Origin: Torreya grandis
Taxonomy: Eukaryota > Streptophyta > Pinopsida > Cupressales > Taxaceae
Direction of reading: 5' to 3'
Assembly (NCBI GenBank): GCA_037957365.1
Contig: JARHVA010003186.1
Location: forward strand, 2,022,501-2,086,500
Length of the DNA: 64,000 bases
Made by a program: the position numbers and the translations under genes. Below the pieces are notes generated by a model. That model saw nothing but the letters and a program-made list of their open reading frames with translations, was not told the DNA's origin and ran no database searches. Within the stretch, counting starts at the first letter, position 1; the number at the start of each line of letters is the position of its first letter. Positions 23,319-37,300 of this stretch are shown one piece after another.

Positions 23319-24430
23319 TAAGTATAAAAAATTATGACTCACAGGTGGAATACTCTTGAGTATTTGAGAACCCAAAATTTTTAGTTAGCAACCACAAATC
23401 AAACATGAATCCAACCAAAACTAATAATTAAATCAGAGACATGAAATAGTCTCCCAATAATTCATACAACATACTAGCCTTGCTCATACCTTAGATCTGT
23501 GTGTGATGAAGTTATTTTATTTTACTCTTATTTTGAGGGTTTTAGAAAAGACTTAGAATAATCTATAGGTTTCATTCTAGTTTTTTTGAATCATATTAAA
23601 ACTAAGGAAGCTCAGGCATTGGTCTACTACTAGTCAAGTATCCATAGCCCTGATAGAGATATCTTTGGTTTCTCCTCCTTTTATTCCTTCATAAATGTAC
23701 ATGATGCATGATACATTGATCCTATTTCATCATGTGAGTCTTTGATCACCTTTATATTTTATTTTGGTTTAGATCACTCTTTAGGATGCATTGGTCCCCT
23801 TTTTTTTAGAATATAAATAGAATAAGGAAGGAAGGAACCACTGTAAGTTGGTATGTGTGAAAATTTGATTTACCAAAATGTCTTTGCTAGCTATATCTAT
23901 ATCAATGGTTATTATATTAAACAAGTATTAACTTTATAAGTGTATTTAGTCTAAGGAAATGAGAAAATGTTCTAAATTTGTATAGAGTATTGAGAGAAGC
24001 TTTTAAATACCTGATAAAAGTATTCAGTTTTGTTATAACCATATTTAATTTTTTATTTCATACCTAAATTTTATAAATCTTAGATGTAAAGTTGTAAAAC
24101 CTACAAACAAACTATTTTGTGTGCTCTATTTTATGTTCTTCCTACACTTGTTCTTTTTTTAGGACCTCCCTCATGGATTCAACATATAAATTCAATCATG
24201 AATGAGAGTCTAGTGAATTGGATATTAGCTTGGTCATACTAGAGGAATTTAAACAAATTATCACAAAAAATACACCTATTCTAGAAAACATGGAACTAAA
24301 CTAAAGGAAATCAAAATGCTAAAAAAAGAAAGGTTAATCCTAGAAAGCATGAAACTACTCTAATAAATAAAGTGATACAAAAAAATAAACCTAACTATAA
24401 AATTAATGAATATAACATACTCCAACGTCT
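23319..24430. other. A+T-rich stretch between X1 and the Tat-like pol
   Basis: No coding motif and no matching copy elsewhere in the window were found. If the Tat-like element at 24.4-29.9 kb kept its own 3' LTR it should lie here, but no counterpart was found at 30.0-30.7 kb. Confidence 0.4.
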
Positions 24431-24449
24431 ACCAAAACACTTGTTATTA

Positions 24450-25560
24450 CTTAGGGACATCTCCAATGGTACAACCATGAAGTAGTGCTTCAAAAACTAC
24501 CCATTGACTAGATATGTCAGTTCAATACCTTGGAGGTCTCTTAAATGGAAAGAATTATTACCCAAGATATGTGATATTTTATAAGATCTAATCCCTAAGA
24601 GGGTAAATTTTTCATGTTGTATTTTATTTTCATGGGATTTGTCTTATAGAAGCACCAGATCAGATATTATAAATGCCTTAAACTTTGCTCTTTTGTGGAA
24701 CTACCTTTTGACCAAGTCCTAATGTTTATTGAAATTATACAAGGATGAAATCCTTGAATCTTCTATTTCCATTATATCCAATAATTAGGACTCTAATTTT
24801 TCACTTGGTTCCATGTATTCTTACATGAATTGATATGTTGTAAATTTGAGCATAATTGGGAATATTAGTTTTCATCCATATACTAGTAGGTAAGGTAAAG
24901 CTTTGAGGGTCTTCTTGTATCTTGTTCAATCCTCTCATAACACATATTTCAATAGATGATTCCAAACTCTAAGTTTATATGTAGCTAAATTTTTGATGGC
25001 ATTAATCAAGTTGTTATTTGTCAATACATCTAATCCATTTCCCTATGGTTAGTGATTCTAAGATGACATGATGGTGATTTGGTTATCATGGGCCCATTCA
25101 GTGAACTTAGATAATTACAACATTGGTCCATTTTCATAAACTAATGAAATGAGGGTACCAAACCTTGTTGTGATGTTTTCCTCAAGAAAATTGATTGCAT
25201 ATTATGCTTTGGAATGTTTTTATCCACTGCTTGAGTCCATATGGTGTAGTAATCTATGGTTGTGAGCACAAATTAGTGTCTAGATGAAGAAATTGGGTTG
25301 ATGACACTGATGAAATCCAAGCCCCACTATGTAAATGGCCTTCCTTCAATAATAGGTTATAATGGCATTATTTCATGTAATTCTTTCTTTTCCAAAACTT
25401 AACATTCATGGCATGTTCTTACATGACCATGTGAGTCCCTAAAGATTGTTGGCCAATAATAACCTATTCTAAGAATCCTGTGTGTTGTGGTGTTTCTATA
25501 TGGATGACCACTACCTATCTTCTGGTGTAGGTTATCCAAGATTTATTGAAATTTTTCTCT
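24450..25560 (-). pseudogene. Tat-like integrase of the 24.4-29.9 kb element
   Basis: The zinc-finger module at 25380-25520 reads SGHPYRNTTTHRILRIGYYW, then HVRTCHEC. The catalytic core follows: WGLDFISVINPISSS with the first Asp kept, FVLTTIDYYTIWTQA, then ITTRFGTLISLVYENGP, where the family has Asp in place of the Glu, then NGLDVLTNNNLINAI, in which the usual third catalytic Glu (GLAE) is lost. Stops replace Gln and Trp at several conserved positions. The C-terminal module was not recognised further left. Wording places it with the Tat-like branch of Ty3/gypsy. It is far more degraded than the chromovirus at 4.6-9.7 kb. Confidence 0.75.
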
Positions 25561-26960
25561 TGATACACATCTCAAACACATTCCTTTATTTTTTCTATAG
25601 AGAATCCTTTTTTTGATCATGTGGTGAGTATATTTGAGGCTTAAGGTTCTCTTTTATTCTCCAATGGGTTCTAGGGACAAATAATTGTGAGTAAATATTG
25701 AATGATATTAGTATACCAATCTCCTCTAGATATTTGGGTCTCATAGACCTCCTCAATGGTGATGTACGGGTTAGGCTCAGCCATAAGTTGAATGATGCCT
25801 TACCTTAATTTCTATGTCAAACTCTTGTAATTTTACCATCCATTTACCTTTGTCCTCTCCTAATTCATTTTGTCCTAATGTGAGCTTGATAATAGGGTCC
25901 AACACAATAGCGATAGTCTTATTCCTCAAGATAATGCTAGAATTTATTTACCATTTTGACAATAGTAGAGATTTTCTTATCTATCATAGAGTACTTGATC
26001 TCTACTTACTTTAAATTTATGTTCATAAATTCAATAAGATGTTCACTTTCATCCTTATTTTTTATAAGCAAAATAATAATTGTGTGCTCTGAATCAAATT
26101 AATATAAGAAAAAATCTTTATTAAAGTTTAGGCTTATTTACACTAGGGATGAGATATATCATCCTTGATGTTTTGAAAATAATTTTAGGCCTTTGATGTC
26201 CTTTCCACTTTTTCATCTTGTTTAAGCATTGCATTTATAGGTCTAATAATTTATGTAAAACTTGAGATAAACTTCCTCATAAAATTCATCTTCCTGAAGG
26301 ACTTGAGCTATTTCTTGTTATTTGGGAATAAAATCTTGGAAATCCCTTGAACTCTACTTAGATCAATGGTGATACCTTCCTTGGTGATGATTTTCCCTAA
26401 CAATTTTTCCTTAATAACACTAAATATGATCTTTTTAGGGTTTATCAAATGTTAAACCTTCTACATCTTTTAAATATTGATCATAGATGGCCTACATGAT
26501 CATTTTTGCTCTTTGAGAAAATAGTGAGTTCATCCATGTAATGATTATGAATTTATATTTTATCCATTTAAATGAATGGTATATAGCCTATTGAAATGTA
26601 GATCCTACATTAATCAGGCCAAAAGGAATCCTCTTATATGCATAATTACCCCACTTTATGGTAAATGCAGTCTTCATTCTATCTTTAAATTCTACAAGCA
26701 CCTAGTTATATCCTTAAAAACTATCCAAGAAGAACATCATTCTAAAACCACTTACTATTTAGATCACCTCATCCAAGGAAGGTAGAGGGTAGTTATCTTT
26801 CTTAGATCCCTATTCAGGTTCCTAAAGTTAACACACAATCTGATATTCCCATTATTTTTCCTTACTATAACCAAGTTGGTAACCCAAATTGAGTGTCTAA
26901 TAGGGAACAATATCTTATCATTGAACACCTCCTCTAATTCATTTTGGACGAGTAGTTATA
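25561..26960 (-). pseudogene. Tat-like reverse transcriptase and RNase H
   Basis: RT begins near 26950 with IWVTNLVIVRKNNGNIRLCV, then NFRNLNRDLRK. The central part at 26575-26700 reads KTAFTIKWGNYAYKRIPFGL, then INVGSTFQ. The active site reads YMDELTIFSKS near 26520; the family has YLDD, so the second Asp is now Glu. The thumb (KIIFSVIKEKLLGKIITKEG, then ITIDLSRVQGI) and the connection (SFRKMNFMRKFISSFT, RPINAMLKQDE) are clear. A weaker RNase H follows to about 25770, ending in QLMAEPN. Residue wording matches the group of plant Ty3/gypsy elements with the GKLLGHIxSxxGI motif. Degraded, with many stops and frameshifts. Confidence 0.8.
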
Positions 26961-27369
26961 GGATTGAATTGATTGGTCTCTATCTTTACCTAAATGCTTA
27001 TGGTCTGCATTCAGTAGAATTGTAAGGGTGATGACTCTAGGATTGAAGACTTTCAAGTCTTGATAAGTCCAAAAAATCACATCCTTATATTGGATGATGA
27101 AGTATTTCACACTCCATCTTTATTCTAGGGTAAAACTAAGACCAATGTTGACATATAATGGATCACCCTCATCCCCTAGTTTATCCTTGTTTAACTTGGA
27201 TTCATTAGATTTGGGTTGTCTCTAATGTTGGGCTTGGGGATCCATATCAAATGATCTATCCAAAGAAACCATCCATAAATGAAAATGGTTTTCTTTGAGT
27301 TGAATGAATTATTATTCTTCCAATTCCTCTTCATATAAATAAATGATTTCTCTATCATCAATGATTTAG

Positions 27370-27940
27370 GATTCAAATTTCCATAAATTGGTCAAGAATT
27401 GGATAATATATTCATCATCATCAAATATTTAGAAATTTTATACATTATCAAGAACTAATGGGTAAGGCACAAGCTCAATAGAAAAGCTCTACACTTTGAA
27501 ATCCTTTAATGGTGCCAAATTGGCAACTAAAATAGCTAGTTAGTCAACAACTTAGTCTTGTTCCTTAGGAACAAATACTATATTGAATACCTCGAATGAC
27601 TCAATCAAATCTCATAATTGATGCTTGTAACTCTTAACATATGATAACTAACATTGGTATTTATTTATAACTTTATTAATCACAAAATCTTAATCTCCAT
27701 ATATTATTAGTTACTTGGGATTGTTTATAGATCAGACTACAACCCTAAAATTAGAGCCTCATACTCTATTTTGTTGTTTGTGGATGGAAATTAAAACTTG
27801 TATGCTACTAGGTACTTCTTGCATAGTGGTTCAACTAGTTATATAGTAATGCCTAATCCTTTCTTGGATATTTCAAAATAAAAATGGAGTGTCCATAATT
27901 GGGAAGGTTTGTAGACTTCTAGCTCTCTCTCCTCATACTT
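27370..27940 (-). pseudogene. RNase H-like domain located upstream of RT
   Basis: A second RNase H fold remnant. It opens with PSQLWTLHFYFEISKKGLGI, where the usual catalytic Asp of HFDG reads Tyr. It continues with LVAYKF*FPSTNNKIEYEAL and ILGL, the diagnostic TNN-x-x-EYEALI block, then IKIL where the family has a GDS motif. After a frameshift it ends with ESFEVFNIVFVPKEQD and LAILVANLAP. A linker DDDEYIIQFLTN leads toward RT. It sits between protease and RT rather than after RNase H. I recall some plant Tat-like polyproteins with this arrangement, but cannot verify that here. Domain assignment is strong; its subtype (archaeal-like RNase H) is inference. Confidence 0.7.
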
Positions 27941-28179
27941 CATGGTGAAGTTATAGATACCTCATTCTTGGATCTTGATCAATTCAAAATTTACTTGGAA
28001 TACCTTTTTAGTGTATCCAAATGTGAGAGAATTATATTGCTACATATTCATTTAACATCTTTAACCAATACCTGCATAGTAGTAGTCTATATCCCTCTAG
28101 GATATCCACCAAAAGAATGTCTATAGTCATCTACATGTAGATCAAATGCAACTTAAATGCATACATTATTGAGTTCTCC

Positions 28180-28400
28180 AACCAAGGGCACTACTATTTT
28201 TTCTAATTATGAAACCATCTTATTTGATGGGCTTGGAGTTAATCCAAGTTTTTGATAAATATAAGTTGGCATTATAGTGGTTGAAGCTCCAGAATCAATT
28301 AAACAACTATGTATATTCTTACCAAATGCTCTTATACTTAACAAAAAAGGAGGAAATTTTATCTTACTATTGTATATGACATTTGCATTAGTGGCTTTAA
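28180..28400 (-). pseudogene. Tat-like aspartic protease
   Basis: Retropepsin remnant. The - strand reads KFPPFLLSIRAFGKN, then IHSCLIDSGASTTIMPTYIY, then QKLGLTPSPS. The DSGA active-site motif is intact and the segment is open for about 45 codons. It lies between the gag region and the upstream RNase H-like domain, collinear with a gag-pol polyprotein. Confidence 0.78.
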
Positions 28401-28899
28401 GCTTATCTACAATATAATTCCTTGTGATGGACCTACATGATAGCTCCTTCTATTTAGTAATTTGAGCTAATTCATAAATAGTGATGTTTGCTTTTATCTT
28501 CTTCATGTCTTTAATGATGTTGTATCCTCCTTTGATCTATTCTTCCTTTTTTAGGGTTTGATCATTCCCTTTTGGGCAGGTATATTATTATCAGCCTTCA
28601 AATTTGGGGGAATAGTCATATTGTTTGGAGGAATAGACGTAGTGAAGGGATACTTGTTCCTCAAATTGTAATTATTTCTCTGTAACTACTAGAAAATGTG
28701 CACCTCATATAAATTATTCTTTGACACATTATCATCTTCACTTGAGAAAGGAAACTCATGAGTTTTAAAGACCATAGATATGCTTGAGGAACTACTATCA
28801 TGGGGGAATTTTGTGGATTATTCATTAAATCTTACCTCATCATTTCTCTCTAAAATATTTCAAATGTTGCATAAAACTCAACACAATCAATCTCACCAT

Positions 28900-29935
28900 G
28901 ATGTGATGTGTTGTGAACCCTACACCAATTGGGCAAGGCTATCTCTACTATGTTGATCTTTGGAAACTTATTATCTTGTTGTTATTATGTATGATTTGTA
29001 GACTTGTTGAAAGGCCTACTATATCTTGAAAATATAAAATTTTAATTATTGTTTTAACTATTTGCATTAACTATCTTCCTCTACATGCCAAAGAAGTCAG
29101 TGCTTAATGTTTGAACCATTCTCTTTATATAATCTAATTCCACTTTCATATAATCTACACCCTAGTCAATTGAAGTATTGGATGGGAGTGAATGTTGACT
29201 AGGATGATGACCATTCATTTTTGCATGACTGTTCAAGAAGCCATAGTTTTGATTTGATGTATGTTAGTTCATAGGAGAAAATGTATACAACTAATTCTAA
29301 TTAAATGTAGGAGCATTCTGATTCACATGAAGTACTGGATTCAAAGTTAGGAAATTGATATCGAGGTTGGGAGTGCCTAGTATCTGAGTATTGAGTTACT
29401 TGTCAATGTTGATCACTTCTTCATAAGCCAGTACTAGAGTGTTGGTAATAGTAACTCTTCATATAAATACTATAGTAATTGGATCCAAGGAAATTTTATA
29501 CATTTCAAGTGCTAGAGCCTCTTTTGGTTTATATGCATCACTTATCCAAGTGTACATCTTCTGAAACCTTATGTTAAAAGAATATATTGGCTCATTGGGA
29601 TCTTTCTTCATACTTGTGAAGTGTTGATACACTAGACTTGGACTAGTAACCTATCTAAATGGGAAATAAAAGTGCTTTGACATAATTCCCATGAAGTAAT
29701 AGAGTTCTTTTGTAAGTTGAGTAACTAATCCTAAGCAACATCCTTCAAGGTTAATGTGAAGATCCTACATAAAACATATTCATCTATTACATTCGTCAAC
29801 CTTAAAGCAACTTTAAAAGACTTGATATGCTCCTCTGTAATTATTCCTTTTGAGAGGAAGAAATAAGGTAGGTAATTCTCTAGATTCCTTGGAAAATTAT
29901 GCACGTCCCCTAGAATTTCAAATGACAAAACTGAC
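28900..29935 (-). pseudogene. Tat-like gag of the 24.4-29.9 kb element
   Basis: The capsid-type Gag core begins at 29731-29928, with NFPRNLENYLPYFFLSKG and VIDEYVLCRIFTLTLKDVA. It continues near 29430-29650 with SLVYQHFTSMKKDPNEPIYS, then FNIRFQKMYTWISDAYKP. These correspond to the helical core of plant Ty3/gypsy Gag, including the RLF-x-x-TL block before the lost GxAxxWY motif and the DFNxRFxKxY-type block. No zinc knuckle was found. The region 28400-28900 between gag and protease holds low-identity coding traces only. Confidence 0.65.
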
Positions 29936-30689
29936 TAACTAAGGTTGAGCCATAGGATGATTAATATGCTAGGGGTTTCTTACTAGGGAAGGTGTCCTAA
30001 CCTAGGGTATTATGGGAACAAATAGTACATATCTAGTCCTACGAAAGAACAACCAAGGTAAAACTAAAATACTAGCTTAGGATCTAGACATAGTTACTCT
30101 TTTGGGTGTCTTTAATGTAACTCAAACATTATAGGACAACCTCTTCTATGGAATGGCACATAGTGATTATGGCCCTCCTTCAAGTGCCAATTTTTTTTTT
30201 TATTAATAAAGTTTTTATACACACCATAGATTTATCAAGGTAACTTCTAATGTTTTAAGATCTCAATGGAGGTAAAATCCACTCTATGGCATGAGTTTTA
30301 AGTATGGGTTGAACAACTAGGTGGTGTAATAGTAAGTTGAGCATGAAGGTTATTAATCGGGTGTGAGTGGATGAGTGAAACCTAAAATAAATTGAATCAT
30401 ACTTGATTTGGATGGATGGATTTTATGCTAGAGTAGGTAGATATCAAAAATAAAATTTTAAAAGAGGGAAAGGTAGAAAAAAAAAGGCTCTATGATCTCA
30501 AGTGGTCTTACTTTTAGGTTGTTATCTTTGTGGATAAGTGTGTAAAATCTAATGTTTGAAGCTAGTAGTTATTTCTCACACACATACAAACATATTAAGA
30601 AAGTCTAAGGTAAAATTGATATAGTAAATTCTAATATCTCAAGTAAATGTTACTCTTATTTAGAGTAGCTATTGCACACCCTTATTTAA
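29936..30689. other. region upstream of gag, possible leader or LTR
   Basis: Non-coding. It includes a T-run near 30190. The primer binding site and the 5' LTR of the - strand Tat-like element should lie here, but no TGG-type primer site or matching LTR partner was identified. Confidence 0.4.
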
Positions 30690-31990
30690 AATATTATAAC
30701 TCATATCACAAATATATCTAAGACAACTATTGCTCATTATTAGAAAATTATATCATAGAAAATGCTTTTGCACACTGAAATAAATGAAATAGTTAGTGTA
30801 ATTACATAAAATCAAGTATGTTTGTTAATCATCTAATAGTTATTACACATATTATATTATCACACACCATAAATAATAAGAAGGAATTGTAGTAGCTCTT
30901 GTACATTTTGAATTATTTAATCAACCAACCAAGAAAATAAACACAACTTAAATACACATAATTAAAATAAAAAGACATCAACACAGTTATGTGACAATCA
31001 AAATATATTTCTTCGTATATTGATAACATTTTCTAATAAACCTCCTCCATTGAAGATGAGAGGATTAAAAATATAAATAGGTTTGGGGAGGGGTTGCCTC
31101 ATCCTCTAAATCCATGCAAAACTCTAAAATTACATGCTAATAGTAATCAAAATGAGAGTTCTAATTGATTTAAATTCTACATGTATATTTAAAACTAGTC
31201 AAAAATATGTCTTAAAAATAAGACTTGTTCTTACAAAACCATGTAACATATGTATGTTTACAAGATTATTCAATCAAATATTACATTTCTTAGTTCCATT
31301 TGCCAATTTACATGTAAAATTCATATAAAATCAACCTAAGATAACTAATATTTACTCCAATTTGGGGCCTACATGGTTTAACTTATAGTATCCATATGGA
31401 TTGAACTAGATGGTGGAGTTAAAATGGATGATCCAGTCATAGCCTAATTCTTTGCTTTTAGGTTCTGATAGTACTTGTATCTAATGCTATGCTACAAATT
31501 GATTGCATCCATATTTAAAAAATAATACCTATGCACTCTAGTAACTTGTGCCAATAAGCATTCATGATCAATCTTGGTGGATCTAAAATCCACCTAAAAT
31601 ATTTCTACTTCAATAACTTTCTTCTTGGTAAATCCCAACTCTTGTTATATCGTCTCTAGAGTACACCCTTGAATCTTTGTTTAAAATTAGTCAATTATTT
31701 TTGGATTAATTGGTCGAAATTATCCTTACTTATTAACTTAATTGAATGAGCTTAGGCTTGAGATAGGTTTAACTCATTGAAAATTTATAAGACCTATTTT
31801 TCATGCTCTTCTAACTTCAGAATCAAGGCTTGCACTAACACCCAGTCCCAAACCTCTTATGTCCTAATGGCCACCAAATTGAGAGCATTGGCTACTTATA
31901 ATTGGTTCATTAGATATAAATGGATGAAACCCTTATTGGTTGTGTATAATATAATGAAACCTATTTTATTCTCATCATCTTTTAAAAAAT
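30690..31990 (-). repeat. segment 'a', X2 copy in direct continuity with X2
   Basis: Counterpart of 17820-19085 in opposite orientation. Here the former coding part continues, on the - strand, from the X2 pseudo-ORF (NALNLVAIRT*EVWDW, LILKLEEHEK, NFDQLIQK) to about 31390. It is followed by CAATGGAGGAGG at 31043-31054 (- strand), a candidate polypurine tract, and then by sequence that may be a 3' LTR. The coding part is open over longer stretches than the inverted copy. A 64-codon + strand frame at 31134-31328 and the mirror frames at 18432-18630 are by-products of the non-coding part. Confidence 0.7.
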
Positions 31991-34399
31991 TGATTAATTT
32001 TGAATTTTACTCAATATGAGGAGATCATTAAGCTCTCATTGAACTAGTAGTGTCCAAGATATTATATAACCAAATAATTTCATTTTTAACATCATTTTAA
32101 ATTTCCCCAAGAATTTGTATTATATGTTGCTTATCTGTTTCCTTCTCTATCTCTTACTGTAGATCTTGCGTAACCTATTTTGTGTTTGCATGAAGTTTAA
32201 ACAAAGCCTATGTATTTGCTTGAAGATAATCCTTAAAGTCCTCATTATATGGAGACTCTCCTAGTATCTTATTATTTCTCTTGGATAAATAGAAAACATC
32301 TTATCTTTATTCAAAAATCACATCCCTATCAGATTCATCTTGGACCTTCCTCTTTCTAACAATTTGGATAGTTCTTGTTGATTTTTCAAAAATAGAGCTC
32401 ATAGTATGTAGATTTGTAATCACTATATTTGGTAGTTATGCTACTTAGGCTTCCAAGTATACTGCCCACTATGGAATCACCAGTTATGTTATATCAACTA
32501 GTTGAGTGTCTTAGGAGGAAGCCTCTAATAAAATATCCCCAAAATATTTAATTAAGGCTTCCACATGTAGTGGGTTTGGAAAGTAAGGAAAGATGATTTT
32601 GGACTAATCCACATTAATAAATTGGGGCATGTTATGCACTATATAAGTAGGATTATTCTTACCAAATTTTATAGATAAAATAATAGAAGTGGCTTGAGTA
32701 GTAATAAAATATGGCATTGGTAAACCCAACTAAGTAGAAGACACATGAAGCTGAGAACTTGAAAAGGCCCCTGTTATTTTCTTAAAATGATTTTTTTTTG
32801 GTCTTAGAGATAGTGGGGAGAATAGTAATTGAAGTATCAACATGAATAGTATAAATGACAAGAGTTGAAGAAATAATAATAATAGAAATAGTAAGAGATG
32901 ACAAAATAACAATAATATTAGAAATAATGGGAGATGATGAAATAATAGGAGATGAGGAGATAATAGGAATCGTAAAAATTGAGGAGACAATAAGAATCAT
33001 AGGAATAGAGGATATAATAAGAAATATAGGAATTAAATAAATCATAGAAACTGAATAAATAATTAGAGTAATGGTTACAGTATAAATAACCTCACCTAAT
33101 TCTTTGTTAAGTAGATCTTTTCCTTTTATCCCTGGAGGCTTAGGAATTTATCCCTCTATAATTATTCATCCTCATCCTTAGGCTCACTCTTTATTGATGG
33201 TTCTCCCATGGTTGAACTTACAAGGGACTTTGTTGATTGAAGAGGGTTCCTATGAGCTCTTGCTTTTCTCTTATAGTAAATTGTTTTATTTTCAACTAGG
33301 GGAGGAATATATTGAGTAGTGTAAGTTGCATCATCCAAAATTTTAGTAATAAGAATTTAGGAATCAATAATACATCATGTATCCTTAGATTAGAATAATC
33401 AATGTAAAGTGGTTCTTTTTCTTCTCCTAAATAACTTGAAACAATAGGTATTTCCTCCACCTATTGCTCTTGTTTAACAAGCTTCATTATAATTGGTGGA
33501 AATTTTTGGGAAGGCCCTCCTTGAAAATAAATTAAAACAATAGGGGATTATTCCATGCCATGCTCCTAATTTACAACTGTCATCATAATGGGTGGTGGTT
33601 GGGATGATGTTCCTTGGTCTAAGGGTTTCTACAAATGTTGAGAGGTCTATTAATCTATTGCATCACATCTAAATATATGTGGAATCCTGGTGTGTGATTC
33701 TATAATTATGATGGAGGGGTCTCTTTATATATCACTTAAATGATAATTTGTTATCGAGACCCTTACTCCCTATCTAGGACCTCAATATCATACTTCACAT
33801 TTAAGAAAACAAAATCATGCTCATATGGTCCATGATGGTATGGAATTCCTAGGTCTAAGATATGTTTTTGAATAAGTCCAAGAGTATCTCAGTCCCTATG
33901 TGGAAATGATGTCAATGAGTAGAATTATCTGGTTTTGACAACTTCCCTAAAATGCTTCTTATTGATGTAACACATTTGGCTAATCATGAGGGAAGACCTG
34001 TGGAACACACCATTATGTTTTTTCTTCATGTCTTCATCTATACTCCACCATAACTGATAAGTTATTTCCTATTTAGCCAATTTTTCCATGACATACTTGG
34101 GGAGACATAAAGGGGCAACCTTGTGTCCCACCACCATGATTACAATATAGTCTAGGTATAACCAATAATCCCCCCTTGGCCATAGTGTTTTCCTAATGCT
34201 TTCTAATACTTGGTATAGGGATTCCAAGTGAATTTCCTTCAAAATTTAGGGATAAACATTATCGATAATTATGATGATATTCCTCATGTATGAATAGATA
34301 TGAAGGACATAAAGAAGTCACATACCCAATTCTTGATATAATCTAAAGTTGGGTTTCATAGTGATCCATTTTGAATATAAACAGTGGCCATGTCTATGT
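31991..34399 (-). repeat. X2, left part, with long pseudo-ORF
   Basis: Direct counterpart of X1 from about 19086 to 21410, interrupted at 34399 by the LARD-like element. It carries the C-terminal two-thirds of the same unrecognised - strand pseudo-ORF, including the basic and coiled-coil parts, and joins the segment at 30690-31990 without a break in frame direction. The 32870-33045 part is an expanded short repeat (ATAATAGGAGATGA-like) that produces spurious open frames on both strands (32730-33045). Confidence 0.72.
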
Positions 34400-37300
34400 T
34401 GTTGGTGAAAAATGTCACACCAATGAATCAACCCTTTCACCTATCCATAGGTTAAGGTGGAACCATACCAGTATAATAGTAAGGGTCTAAAGAATGATAA
34501 TTGATTCTAAAGATGCATATAAAGGTTTTTTTAAATTAATAGGTATTAATATGTTTAATAATAAATCTAATCAAGTTTATATAAATCAATCAAATCTAAA
34601 ATTATGATCAATCATGTCAATAATAATATATTTATAAATAATGCTCAGATCATATATGCTAATCATTGCTCTATTATATTATTTTATCAATCTTAAATAT
34701 AATTTATATCTATTATCTAACCTATCTGACAAAGAAAAGCCTATGAATTAGGTAATCCCTTGAAGGATATAATACTCATGTTTGATGCAAGTTATATCTC
34801 ATAGACATAACCACACTATAATGATGAAAAACTACAGTAACCAAGAAAAGTAGATAAATGTCTAAATAGAAAAGAAGTAAACTTAAGTTAATCTAGAGGT
34901 TAAAATTAATTAATAATTAAGACTATTGTTATCAGATTAAAAATTAATAAAATTAAGAATCTATGACTATGAGAATCAAACAACATGTTAGTAACTAAGA
35001 AACCACAAAGAAACTAAAATAGAAAAAAAAATGAACTAAACCAACTAACTAAAAATCTAAATATAAAAGCTAAAAATATATATTAAAAAGACTAAATATA
35101 AGAAAATAAAAGAAAAAAATAAATAAAACAAAAATTGTGAGTCTTGAAACAAGAGTTGTCATAGCAGAAAATGGAATAAGATTTATTGAGGAAATAACTT
35201 TCATATACAAAATATCTTTTAAAGGATAATTTTTACAGTCTGAAAATATTAATAGTGTCACACATGGTGATGTAATCATTATTTTTTTGGATAATTACTT
35301 AAAATTTTGCACATATGACTGCTTTCTACAATAATCATAAGATATTAGACTTAATCTCTTTCAGATAATGAATTTATAAACTAAAAATTAAACTTGGATA
35401 TACCTGCACTGATTGAGCATGTTACTTAATCCTCAGAAAATATATTATTGGTCTATCTTCAAAAAATTTATCATCTTAGAGATGTTATATAGAAAAATAG
35501 TAAGATAAATAACTTTGAAATAACTTAGAGTCTTCCTAAAATACCTCTCAAATGTTCCCCCCTTTTGATGTAAATTTGATCTCATTTAAAACAATCTCCT
35601 CAAGAGATGGTTAAGAAATAAGTTATAACTAACTTTGGTTAGTTATTTTTAACTTTAAATGACTGTTAAAATTCAATTAGTTAAATTTTATAACTTAATT
35701 TTAAGTTCAAGACTTTAATAAAGTCTTAAGATCAAACTTAAATAATAATAAATCAAAAATAATTCTAAATCGGTGGGGGCCATTAAGACATTATAAAAAT
35801 TTAAAATAAACATTCAAACATGAAAATTAATCATAATGACCGTAACATTATAATAAATTTAATATTAAACACTAATTCTATATACATTTCCATGTAATAA
35901 AGTATTTTGCATAAGTTTAACAATTTCTATTATGCATAAAAAATTTCAATGCAACCTTGAATTTAAATCCATATACCCTTTTTCCCAATGAACATCATAT
36001 ATTTTCCAAACCAATTCTTATTTCAAATAATAACCATAAGACTGACTATACTCCTTATAACATCCATGTGTCAAATTGAAGAATCTGAATGATTCAAGTA
36101 TCATGATTCTGAAACAACCTTCATTTTGATTTGAAAACCATTTTATCAATTTTAATGGTTCGGTTAGAATTAATGTTCATATGGCCATCATACTATGAAA
36201 AATTTGGACTACTATGAAGGTCATTTGGTTGTCAAATTTAACATACACTAATTTTTTTTGTAGCTATACAAATACATATTTTGTATAGTAGAAGAAATTT
36301 GAACCAATTTTCAATATCAAATGTAAACTCATAATTTATTCATCATTCAATGTCATGACACAATTTCAAATTAATATCACATTGAATAAAAACAACTATA
36401 ATTCCACAAGGAAATTTTGAATGCCAAAATGTAAACAAAAAAAATGTTGTAAGAAAAGTAGTAACCTCTTCAAAAATTTATAAACTACATCCATCTATAA
36501 CCCCATTAGAACATTTATATAGTTGAATGTGAATGAACAACTCTAACTAATCTTTCAAAGATTCATTATAAGACACCTTAAAAAATATTTATATAAAATG
36601 CAATCATATTTCATAACTTGTCACTCATTAATAACCAAAATTGATTTCTACAGCTCAAACAACTTATGTTCAAATGACCTTTATTCATGAACCAAAATAT
36701 ATGCATGAAAAAATAAATGTAAGAAATTTATTCTTTCATCATGCAATCTCAATGTTCCATTTCAAAGGCAAACCAATTATTTTAATATTTCCTTCAAAAT
36801 ATTTAATACCTAGAAGAAATTTAAACAAAAATTCATGCCTCTAAATAATTCAACTAAGTAAATAATATTATGCATGTAAAAATTTATGAAATCAAAACCA
36901 ATTTCAAATGACACCATATCATTATTTGAAAAAAAACCAAAAATCCATATCTCATGGCCTCCTTCAAAATAATATCAACTGTATAAAAATTGTTAACCCA
37001 AAAACTATAACCTTAAAAGCTTTAATATTTCTCAAACTGAAAGCACACAACCTCTGCATGTACATTTTAAAGATAAAATAACATTTAAAACTTCGTGAAA
37101 ACAACTCAGACATCTTTATTCTTCTAAATTAAAATAACAACATAAAGTATTAACTTGAGATTCAAACAAAATTCAACCTTCATGTGAGAAAGACTATCAT
37201 GAAGATAATCAACATACCTTGCCTATGAATGAACCAGATGTATAAAGTCTGTATCTTTGATCTTATTCTTTTCCCCTATTATATTTGTAGAGATTCACTT

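Noticed and set aside
32855..33040. + strand Ile/Glu-rich frame and two overlapping - strand frames
   Set aside because: All three arise from a short repeated DNA word; X1 lacks the same frames, so they are not genes.
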